A program made the translations under genes and the position numbers. A DNA stretch of 64,000 bases from Aurifilum marmelostoma (taxonomy: Eukaryota > Ascomycota > Sordariomycetes > Diaporthales > Cryphonectriaceae). The stretch lies in assembly GCA_027559495.1 (NCBI GenBank), contig JAMXSV010000003.1, positions 2,418,001 to 2,482,000 of the forward strand. Reading direction: 5' to 3'. The notes beneath the pieces were generated by a model. The model had not been told where the DNA came from, did not search any database, and was given only the letters and a program-made list of their open reading frames with translations. The first letter of the stretch is position 1; each line of letters begins with the position of its first letter. Below are positions 12,094 to 22,739 of this stretch, piece after piece.

Positions 12094-14085
12094 TCATCGC
12101 CCCTCTGGTGTGAAAGGATTGAAGCCAGCATAAGACGTCGGTGAGGTCGACGGCATCTCATCAGGCAGCGACCCGCCAGGGCTGAAGACTCGCTGTAGCA
12201 GGCTGCGCTTCGACCGGCTAGCTCGTCTCTGGCGATGCGATGTAGACGGTTCGCTTTGCGTCGCTGGCTTGTGGGCCATAAATGCATTCCACCCGTACAG
12301 GTCCTCGTCGGGAGACATGACGGAGAAAGCAGCAGCATCTGACCCAGTTGCCGTACTGTACGAGTGATGGTCGGACACATCGGAGCTGGGGGAGGATGAG
12401 GGGCCCCCGAGATGGTTGGCCAAGTCGGTAAGCTGAGCGCCCTGAAGTGAGGTGTTGAGGGGCTCGAGGGCGATCCTCTTCCTGGGCGGAGCTGTGGAGC
12501 TCGTGCTGCTGCTGTCCGTGTCGCTGTCGGCGCCAGACATGTCGGTGTTGAGGTCGCTCGGGTCAGGCGTCGAAAACTCCATGACGCAGTCCTCGCTGAT
12601 GCAGTCCTCGCTGGTGGTGCTGTGGCGGCGGCGGAAGTCCAGCGCAGACCGCAGCAGCGGTGCTGTGTGGATCTCAGGAGGCCTCAGGAGGCCTGAGTTC
12701 CTCAGCACAAGCTGCTGGGGCATGTTGCGCGACCGCCCGCGCCCGAATCTTCTTTCCTTGCTCGCCGTCGCTGATGGAGCAAAGCTGAAGCCCGAGTTGA
12801 AGCTCGGGTGATTTGGCCACTGGCCTTTTGCGGCCACGCCACCCCTACGGCCTTCTTCCCCATTATGAATACCCCAGGTGGTCGGTGCGTCGTTTGGCAT
12901 GGACAGTCGTCGACCGGGATGAGGCTCTTCCCATTCTTGCATGTGCACATCGTCAGGAGGCGTTGCGACGGTCTCAAGGTAGGGTGTCAATCTCGTGCTG
13001 GAGGAGGAGGAGGAGGCAGTAGGTAATGGCGGGACCTGTCGCCCTCATAAGCCGGCAGCGGGCGTAGCAGCACTAGTGATGGAGCTGCTGGTCGCACGGT
13101 GCGTGGAACGGGACCTCCTGCCCAGGCCCAACTTGGCGCCGACCTTCTTCCAGCCGTTGCTGTGGGCACTGATGGCCTTGTGGAGGGACCCAGGCTGGGC
13201 GGCAAAGGTCCACTCCGGGGTGGGCGGTGTGGTGGGCGGCGTCATGGGGTCTATTGCGGGCGGTGAGCCAGGGTCGCCGCCACCGACGTCGTCAGTCATA
13301 TCCATGTCGTCCCTGTCGCAGGGATCGCTCGAGGTCGAGACGCCGTGGATGCTGCCAGCCTCGCTCCGGCGGCTCATGTTGATGCCCAGGTGGGGGAGGA
13401 ACGAGGTCCTGGGTGACCGGCTGGAGTCTTGCTTGGGAGACATGTCCTTGGAGGAGCGGGAGCGCGACCTGCCGTGCCTCGACTCCGAGGGCCTCTCCTC
13501 GACGAGGAGGACATCGTTCTGGGGCTGGGAGAAGGAGCCCACAAAGGGGACGAGGACGGAGTCGCTCATGAGCTCGTAAACGATCCTGACAGCCTCGTCA
13601 AGCTCGGACGGGTCAGGAGCCGGAGGCCCGCAGGGGAGGCTCAGCAGGTGGTCGCGGACGTGGGCGGGGAGGTTGACCTCGCGGGATCCGTAGGGCTGGA
13701 TGTAGGCCTGGATGAGCTTGTGCCACAGCGAAGTGAGGCGGTCGGGGTAGTCGAGCTGGTTCTGCTGGGACTGTAGGTGTGCAAGCCTGTATCGATCGGC
13801 CTCCATGGTGAACTCGAGGGTCTCGAGGCAGTGGTTCTGGGAGAGGTAGGCCATGAAGGCACCCAGAGTGTAGGGCTGGGCTGCCGAGTCCGTGAGGATC
13901 TCATGCAGGGAGGGCATCCGGCTGCCGATGGACGGTGCCAGGCTGACGGGCCTGGATGAAGTCATGTTGACTGGACCACCGCCAGGGCGGGCTCGTTGTG
14001 CTGGTGGCTCTGGTGACAGCTCCCTCGGGGAGGGACTCGGGGTCAAATAGGCGGGAGCGTGACTTGGTGCCCTCGATCTGGTCAT
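12094..14085 (-). CDS. RGS-domain protein (regulator of G-protein signalling), interrupted by in-frame TGA
   Basis: The first open segment runs from ATG 14085 to a TGA at 13047-13045 (346 residues). The same frame is then open without a break from 13044 to a stop at 12094 (316 more residues). The first segment begins with a Pro/Ser-rich leader, then an RGS-like helical domain (about residues 55-175, with FMAYLSQNHCLETLEF and AVRIVYELMSDSV). RGS proteins accelerate GTP hydrolysis by G-alpha subunits and so damp heterotrimeric G-protein signals for growth and conidiation. The rest is Ser/Arg/Pro-rich with an acidic patch. The second segment is also Ser-rich with basic clusters and coding-like composition, so I treat both as one gene. 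No good splice pair removes the TGA. The best weak candidate is a 54-nt GTGCGA...TGAG intron just upstream. Domain organisation resembles RgsB-type fungal proteins; the symbol is left open. Confidence 0.75.
13045..13047 (-). other. In-frame TGA splitting the RGS gene
   Basis: On the minus strand the codons around it read TTA TGA GGG CGA CAG GTC, with both sides in the same frame. The base after the stop is G, not the C of the UGA-CUA readthrough context known for fungal peroxisomal isoforms. A real terminator, a substitution error, a poorly recognised intron, or readthrough are all open. Confidence 0.9.
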
Positions 14086-15865
14086 GTCTCCGTCGTGAAG
14101 TGACAGAGTCAAAGGTCACACAGCAGTGCAGTGCAGTGGGGACTCGGCGCCCGGACGGAGATGCTTAGCACCCTTGAAAGGGACTCATCCGGTCTAGTCG
14201 ATGGGCTGTCTATCTGTTCGTCGAAACGTGGCAGCGCCTGGAGTGATGAGACCAGGGAGAAAGAAGGCGGGGGCCTTGAAGCACTGCAGCATCCACCCAG
14301 AAATAGTCTTGTCCGGTGTAGGGTCTGCTTGCTTCCTGATGGAGCAGCGGATATAGGTAGTCTCCAAAGCGGGGAGGAGGAGGAGTGGGAGGAGCAGCAG
14401 TGATAATAGTATCGTTGTGCCTAGGGCGAGAAAGGAGAGGAGTCGCTACGACCCACGAGAAGGATGGGTAATGGTGTGTCGAAAAATAAAAGGAATGGAT
14501 TCGGCCTGCACGCGTTGGGCACGGTGTGGTTGATAGAGTCGAGGAGTAGGACCCAAAGGTGTGTGTCGATTCGTCGTGACCAGGTATAAGGTCGGAGCTA
14601 GAATCGGAAACGTGAGACTTGTTTTGGTGGGGGTTTTTTTTCGTTCTTGATGTTGTTGTCGAGCCGAGAGAACGGAAAGGTCGTGTTGGAAGGGGGGAAT
14701 CCGAGGGAGATAAAAAAAAGGACGGAGCGTATAATGGAACGGCAGTTGATTTCTGACGAGAGCAGGAGAGGCTGTCTTGTCTTAGGCCCGGCCAGGACGG
14801 CGACCACCAAGGAGGGTGGAGGAATGGGAATGATGAAATGGTCGGCAGACGGGCGAGTGAGTAGTGAGCAATGAGCGTTGAGCGTTGAGGAGGTGGGGGA
14901 ATGGTGTGGTGTGTCTGTGTGATGGTCTTGGTCTTGGTGTAGTGGTGAGTAATAGTAGTCGTGGTGGTGGTGGTGGTGTTGGTGGTGGGAGGGAAGAATG
15001 AGCGGCCAGGGACGGGACGGGGGCTTCAGATAGGGTGTTTCTGGAATGCGCGTGGAAGACTCTGCTTGCAGGGGGGGGCCCTTGTACCAGGCGCTGGTGG
15101 TGGTATACTCTGGTGGCAAGGAGTCACCCGGTAGGGGGTCACTGGGGATTTCTCTAGGGGGTTAGGTGGGGCGGATGGACAGACTGGACTGGGGTGAGGG
15201 CGGCAGGGCGACACAAGGGGGTCCCACTGCCACTGGGCCGCCTGGCTTCTTGCTGGACCCGCTGATCAAGCCTAGTGTGTCCAGCCAGCGGCCAGCACCC
15301 AGGAAGAAGACGAGGGGAGCCGCCAGGGAGAAGGCAGCCTGCAGCGCGCAGGGTTACAACACAGTCAGGAATGCATATCCAGAAGCGGGGTCAGCAAGGT
15401 TTTTGTGCTCCCCACCACCCGCTCCACCACCATCCATGGAAGGCCTGATCCAGGGCGGCTCACAAAGGCATCGACGGGTCCTGATTGGGACGCCGAGGGT
15501 GCCCAAGTGGGCTCAGAGAGAGGGAAAAAAAAAAAAAAGAAAGAAAAAAAGTGGGCAGAGAAGGGGGGAAAAGGGTAAAAGGGAGAGAGTTGCGAGAGAC
15601 AGGCGCAGGGAAGGGCGGGAGAAGAGAAGAGAAACCAGCTATTGTTGTTGCATGTGCGTGCGGCTTTGGCCGGCGCAGCAGCTTTGCCGCCCGTCACTGC
15701 TACGGTAGTGTCGCATTTACAGTGTTCGGTTAGTTCAGCTGAGTCCGGAAATGCATGGATTATAGACTCCGCACAAGCCAATACAGCGATAGTATCCAGC
15801 AACCTATGTATGAAACTTTGGTATATACACTTTATGGCACCATGGACACATCCTGGGCGGACCTG

Positions 15866-15884
15866 CACACACACACACACACAC
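15866..15884. repeat. (CA)n microsatellite
   Basis: Nine to ten uninterrupted CA units inside the gene-free 14-22 kb stretch. Confidence 0.9.
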
Positions 15885-18145
15885 TTGTCCACACAAAAAG
15901 TACTACTTGTCCCAAAAGCTGTCTGACCCACCCCCAGCCCCGGTCCCCGTCCAGCAGGCTAGCCACGTTGCATTCAGTGATACCTCGAAAAAGAGGGACA
16001 CGGCAGACAAAAAACAGTAAGTAAGTGAGAGAAGCAGAAAAAGAGTCAACTTCCCGCTGGCATGACTGGCAAGACACAAGTCGCGGAACGAGCACCGAGT
16101 AGGGGAGAACTAAGACAGACAGACCATCCGATGGCGCCGGTTACATTTCTTTGTCCCGGGAACTGTCGCCTGTTGCGCGGCTTGAGATGGGCCGACCGCC
16201 AGCCATAATCCGACGACAAAAAGTCCAAAAAAGAAAGAAAAAAGAAAAAGAAAAGCAATAGAAGAGAATGATGAACAAGGTGGAGGTGTATGGGTGCGAG
16301 AACTGGAACGTGGGAATTGATGGATTGAGTCTCAGGGCCCAAAAAAAGAAGTACATGTGGCCGCAACCCTGGCTTGGTCGGGGCTGGTCGTGGCCAAGCT
16401 GCTGTAGTAAGTTGTCCTACCATAGTATGTACGTAGTATGTATATGCGCATACAATAGTACCGTACCACAGCAAAGAGATCTGCGGGCCAGTACGGCAGG
16501 TCCTACAGGCCAGGGTGGTTTTTACCACCATACTTAGCACCAACTATGGTGGTAGCGGCACGACATAGTTTGCATGCACCCTTCCACACCGGACGAAAAA
16601 CAAAGTGCCGTTCCGGGTGAAGGAATAAGGCAAGGGAAAGCACAAAAACAAACAAGCAAATGCGATGACCAGAGACAATAGTACCATGGTCAATCAATCA
16701 GTCAGTTAATCAGGCTGATCAGGCATTCTTGCCAAGGAGGTAAAGAGTGATGTGTCTTGTAACTGACGCAGCGACTTGTGTACATTGCCCCCGACCATGA
16801 CGGCATTCAAGTCCGGCAACCGGAGTGCAGAACTATGTAAAAGAGAGACAAAACACTAAGGATCCAGGTGGTCTTTGCACGTCCACGGCAGATGATAATA
16901 ATACCAGTATGCACATTATCATGTACACAATCGGTCGACAGCAGGGGATCTGATCTGGTCTGAGATGATCGTCGTGCGAGAGCTTGCAAACAGCCTGCGA
17001 TCGAGGAACATCCTACCTGTGTTATTTTTACTTATTTTTTTTCTCCTGTGTCTCGCTGAGCCTGACAAGCGGACCGCGTAACCTGCCCCACGTCACGGCC
17101 AGCGCGATGCCACAGCCCACATGGACTACGTGCAAGCTCCCGGGGCAAGTATAGGCTCCCTTTAGGATCACCACCAGCAGCTACAATCTCGGCCGAAAAA
17201 TTGTCCAACTTTTCCTCCTCATCACCAAAGTGCTTTTGCCGTCTTTACTTGCCGTTGGAAAGAAGAAAAAATGGAATTGATAATCATAAATAGAACCTCG
17301 CGTGCTACCAAGCAGGTCTCACTGCACGATCGGCTCCAAGAGCGCCACCACAGCCTGACCTGACATGACATGTCGCAGCACTCAGCCGTGAAGGGCGGCA
17401 ATTCCTGCATGATCCTGCCCACCCCCCATGCCGCCCGTGCAGCCCGAGAAAGGGAGGAGAGGGGGGTTGGAAGGAACCTGACAATGACGACCACAACTGC
17501 GATCACGATTGACAAATAAATAAATAATGCAGGGAAAAAAAAGTTGACAAGGGTGGAACAAGAGAAAATGACTGGACAACCATACACCCACACGGCAAGA
17601 CAAGAAGAGCCAGGAGCAGGATGACAGGATGGGCACACCAGACGGGACGGGAATGGACAGAGGAAAGAAGAATGATGAATGGGAGAAGGGCATAAAAAAG
17701 GAGGGGAGTGGGCCGGTGACACACCAGACCACTACCCCACTTTGTTGCACTGCCCGGCCAATCAAAGCTGCTGCCATAGCACTACCGTAGTACTACTAAT
17801 GCAGCAACGCCGCAATGCTGCATGGGCAGCGGACCCCTGTTCGCGCTAGAAGCCTCATGGAATCACGCTAGAATTCTTCTACTGGATTTCGAAATCTTTC
17901 CACGCACGCCACACGCTTGCACATCCCATCCTGTTTCTTACTCCTCTGCAACCCTCTCCACCTCCAACATTCGCCTCCACCATCATGCTCGACTGATCAG
18001 ATCCACCACTCTGCACCACGGCGTCACCCCCAATGCTGATGTGCATTCATTTGTCACTCTGAGGAATGGCCTCGTTGTTATAGCCTATTACGACATAGGA
18101 ATGGCGAGGTGGTAGTAGTCATTAGTGGTCTGTCAGGTCTTTCGC

Positions 18146-18174
18146 TGTGTGTGTGTGTGTGTGTGTGTGTGTGT
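18146..18174. repeat. (TG)14 microsatellite
   Basis: About fourteen TG units followed by a short CT tract, inside the gene-free stretch. Confidence 0.95.
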
Positions 18175-21100
18175 CTCTCTCCCCAACCGTCCGACATGAT
18201 TGTCAGGCTTCTTTCTCTAAATGCCGCCCTGTTACGGCATCTGGTCCAGCCGTTGAGATCGACAAGATCCACACGTCCCCACCCCACCCCCGACCGGTAT
18301 TGGTCTCTTGAGCCTTCTGGCTGCGGTGGTGGTCTCGGCAGAAGCCCAGGAGACAAGGCATATCATCCACGAGAGCCTACACCGCAGCTTCTCGTCTTTG
18401 ATTCCAAACAAGGAAATGGAAGGCTGCCCTGGTGTCTTCTGGCGAGCCCAACCAACCCCTTCGCCCCGCCTCTCGCTCTCCTTTCTTGCCAGGGGTTCTT
18501 ATCCTAAACACCAGTCTCATCAGCTGCAGTAGGTTCTGGTCTACGCCCTTTCCAATCGCCCCAGCCACGTACTGACATATCCTTGGCTGGGCATGGACGA
18601 CGTGGCCCGCTCTGCCTCTTCACCCTTGGAGAGGTGTCTGTTTCTCGTTGGCTATCGACCTGGATGGGACCACTAGCCTATCTCCTTGTCCACTGGGACT
18701 GTGATCACGCTCTTTAGACGCCCCATCCCTTTCTCCCTGTCCACTTGTCTTTTCCTTCAGCCGCTCATCGCTCTATTCAAATATAAATCAACGATTCAAA
18801 ACAAACAAAGAGAGATCCCAACCGATCTGGCCAACGTTGTACTTTGTACAGACACCCCTTGATAGCCTTTGTCTCGAGTCTCATTAGACCTCCGTGGACG
18901 GCACGGTACGCGCCCTCCTCCCCCCCTTCTCACACGTCACCTTTCCCTTCAAGGGCGTTGGGGGGGACACCCAACCAGCCAATCAGTCAGAAGCCGTCGA
19001 ACCGTCGCGCCGTTCTGGTCAGACAAGCACCAGCTTCGCGTCTCAGATAGAGTAAGCTGCGTGGGGAGGGGAGTCAGGATCCGCGGCATGATCAATAGTC
19101 CACCTCCACTATTCCTGCCGGGACTGTGACGCATTCATGCCACGCCTGTGTTCAGTAAATTCGTCAGAACGCCTACCATTTGCCAGTGCTCTACCATACC
19201 GAGGTGAAAACGGGCTATCTCGTACTACAAACGTGTACAAAGCACACCGAGATCATCTCGGATGCTCAACAGGTCTCCTGACAGTGATGAAAAATATATC
19301 CAGCCGTCGTTAGAAATGACCAGCAGGAGAGTGTCCATGCCTGAACCTGTGCACTACTGCCCTTGTGTGATACATGGTCGACCTGGGGTGAGCGCAAATA
19401 TCCCATGAACCACTGCGCTGTCCTGACGAGGCTTGAAACGTACCGTACAACAGAGGAATAGACAGTCTCACCACCGGAGGGCTTATGGTTTCTTGAACAC
19501 GATCGACGACTTTGCTCCATGATAGAGCTCAAGAGGGAAAGAGATAAGACAACTTCCAAACTCAATCAAACTTGCCAGGAGACATCCCCCGATCATCCGT
19601 CCCTAACGGCTGCAGAATACCAAAGGGTGTCTTGGCGCGCGCACACCCTTACCTGTGAACGCGAATAGCGGTCAACCCCCTCCTGAGTCCTGGCCTAGAT
19701 CGACGTGTAGCCACAGATATTTCACGATCATGGTGCTGCACCCGCCTAATGATCCCGCTTGCCGTCCTCGCATTCGTGTGAGACTTGCACACGGGTGGCA
19801 GTCTCAAGGTGGCATGACAGGATAGAATAAGGCATTCTCGGACCATAAGATGATTCGCCGGCTGGTCCTCGTCAAGACACCATCTTTGGACGGCCAGCCA
19901 CACCAAGCAGACGTCCGAGCGGGTGCAGAGATCATGGTGAGATCTGCCCTCCCTCGTTGGAGTGGGGTGGGGAGATATCCGACCATGTCTCGAGGCCAGT
20001 ACCACGCCGTCCACACCGACATCTGGTTGCCCACAGTAGAGGGGAAAATGAGGAGGTGGGACGATTTCTGGTGCGCAAGCGCAGGCAAGATGCGCCCGTC
20101 CCGCCCCGCGTCAGGTATCTGCACGCCCTTGACTACTTGTTGAGACTGGGCAGGTGCGTGATCGGACACGGAGGAATGGGGACGAGATGGGGATTGGGTC
20201 GCGCGCATCCCATTGTCCACCACCACCACCATCACCAGCCCAACACTCTGGTGCACAAACGGCGTGGAAGGGAGCCTTGGCGCCGCACTTTCCGCTGCAT
20301 TTTTGAGAGGATGTCCGGGCCAAATAGTGCTGGCCAATCCTTGACGAGGCGGCCGACAAGGCGACACTGCTTGGGGGATTCAAGTCGGGGGGCCGCAATC
20401 ACCGTGCTGAAAGCCAGGATGCCGGGATGTGTCACGAGTGCGACATGTCGCGATAGGTAGGTTCGACTCAGGCATGCTTTCCCCTCTCTCCCCTGCTGGT
20501 GATGGCTCAGCAGTGTGTCCCGCCATGGCCGTCTGTCATCGTGTTGGGCATCATGAGCTCACTTGAGTTTCTCATGCCCTAGTCTTGCCCCTGTATCGCC
20601 ATGCCTCTCTCGCCCTTAGCAATACTATCGTCAAGCCAGAAACACTGACGCCGGCGACTGGCTGTCCTCTGTGCTGCCGGCGATGCCGAAATGTCTAAAG
20701 TGGCGGCACTGCACCAATCACTGAAAGAATCGGTTGGTTGGCACTCACCCAGATGTGGTATGTCATATCTTACTCTGCCACCAGAAGAAGACGTCCATTC
20801 TCTGTCACACTTTCAGCCAAGAAGCCACGTGAAAGCGTGGCTGTCGTATCTTTCGTAACCCAGAAGCATGTCATCAGTCGATCTCTTTCTTTGTTTCTAT
20901 CCCCCCCCCCCCTCTTTGTTTCTTTCTTGTATTGGTTCTATCTCTCGCTCTCTCGGCATCCTGCTTTACCGTTGCCACTGGTAGCTTCCCCTCCCCTGTC
21001 CTCATTTTTGCGGCAGGTCATGCAAGTCACCTTGCCCCTGGTTGGATGAGACGCTCTGCAGCCCGGAGAAGGCGATTCTAGAAGCCTTCCTCTTCCGGAA

Positions 21101-22697
21101 TGGCATGTAGGAATGTCGCAAATCATGCAAAATCTCACATGCAGATCTGTCGATACTGCGACGACCATGCTGACAGGCTTGGAGCCTGGAACGCATCGGA
21201 CAACCGCTGTGTGTGGAAACCTGAACTGACATTGCAGGTCTGTGTTGTCCTCTTAGAAGCTGTCCATAGCAAACTAGTAGCAGCTTGGCGCTATTCGGAG
21301 ACGCCAGCTCTCTCGTCTCCCCAGCGCCAGGATCAGGCATCAGCTGAGGCAGGGGGGTTGCATGTACTGGGCGTGTTCAGCCTCGACCAGGTGACCAGAC
21401 AGTCAGTATCTCGAACTTGTCCTCCTAACTTCAAGCCATGACCAGACAATTGAGGTAGGGCAGGCGACAGCGGGCCGGTCAGAGCTTTAGAGGCCTTCAG
21501 AGGGTACGCGGGTAAGCTTTCTGGAAGTGCCATCTGAAGTGGATTCTTGAGGCTCCAGGCTCAGTTTCTCAAAGCATCTGGCCGCAAGGAGTGGGCTCAG
21601 CTATACCCCGTCCCCCCGCAGCCTGTGCAAAAAGACCTTGCCATTTCCCCTCCAATCGGCTGTCGACCACGAATCACATCAGCTACGTGGCAAGCGAGTT
21701 CTCATTTTCGCAGTCCAAATATCTGGCTTCAGCCTGTCCTCCCAATCACCTGATTCCCGATAGTTTTGAGTTAGTAAGGCGGACATTCTGCTCCGCATGT
21801 CTAGCATTCCACGCGTCTATGGCAGGTCTTGTTTTGCCAGTGTCATCCCTTCGTTGAGGACATGCGTATGCTCAACCGCACCGGTCGATGGATGCCGATG
21901 ATTGTAACCTGTGTCGCAGCGACGCACACGGAGATGGTTGACGTGAAACTTTCTGGTGAATCTGTTAGCCATGGTGAGGCTGTATGTCTCGTCCTTCTTA
22001 AAATGCTCCTCGTATAGTCTGCTCCTCACTCCAGCGCGGGATGAACACGCTCCCATAGGTCGTTAAGCCAAACATTCTTGTTCCACAGCAATGCCCGTAA
22101 TCCTACTGGCGTGTAGCCACATTGGCTGTTGTGCCTCCTCCGCCCATCGTAGCCAGGAGACATCTGGGAAAGAGGGGAGAAGTTACATACCAACAGAATA
22201 GACCTCGAAAGATTGATCATGCTGGCAAGATGATGACTCAATGATCTCAACAGCATGAACAGGTGCGAGGATACACGGCAGATAGAGCTGTCAGATGTAT
22301 GAGGCAAGAGCAGGAGCTTGAAAAGGACCCAAAACTTTTGTGTCGGAAGATGCGGCTGTCCTCCAGGTCAATCATCTCCTTCCTCTTCTATAAAGCAATT
22401 AGCAGCGACCACACGGAAGGCAAGACCAAGTCGTAGCGCAAAGGGGCTCCTTCCTACGGCATCACGAGACACGGGACGTTATGAAGGGTTGCCGTCGTGG
22501 CCATCGTTCTTGTTCCTCCGGTGATCTATTTTGATTTGTCACCTGTTCTACAGTAGAAAACAGAAAAAGTACACAATTTTTCGACACGGGGTGATCTCTC
22601 CCCCCCTCCCCCGCCCCCCAACGCCGTCGACCCAAACGCCCACAAAACAGAAACAGAAAAACAAAACAAAAATACAACAGCAGAGCCACCCAGGAAG

Positions 22698-22719
22698 AAA
22701 AAAAAAAAAAAAAAAAAAA
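22698..22719. repeat. A22 homopolymer next to the ULP1 3' end
   Basis: Twenty-two consecutive A on the plus strand, 20 nt beyond the ULP1 stop codon. In the ULP1 transcript this is a U22 run in the proximal 3' UTR. Confidence 0.95.
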
Positions 22720-22739
22720 GGAGGAAGACACAGGACGGA

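Larger units (their letters stand above)
14086..22739. other. 8.6 kb region without recognisable genes
   Basis: All frames on both strands were inspected, and no recognisable domain, splice-linked exon chain or tRNA was found. Open frames here are short, low complexity, or mirror frames of one another. The first 1-1.5 kb is probably promoter and leader of the RGS gene. The end at about 22000-22739 is probably the 3' region of ULP1, which lies on the other side of a 22-base A run. Contents: CA/TG microsatellites, purine-rich patches (15525-15640), TAGTAC-type short palindromes (16421-16470, 17776-17800) and T/C-runs. It is not strikingly AT-rich, so it does not look like a heavily RIP-degraded transposon block. 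Confidence 0.55.

Noticed and set aside
15365..20460. Open frames of 90-190 codons in the gene-free stretch
   Set aside because: They are low complexity or mirror frames on both strands and share no recognisable motif; none could be linked by plausible introns.
20455..20475. B-box-like GGTTCGACTC
   Set aside because: The bases around it do not form a T-arm stem and no upstream A box or cloverleaf could be drawn.
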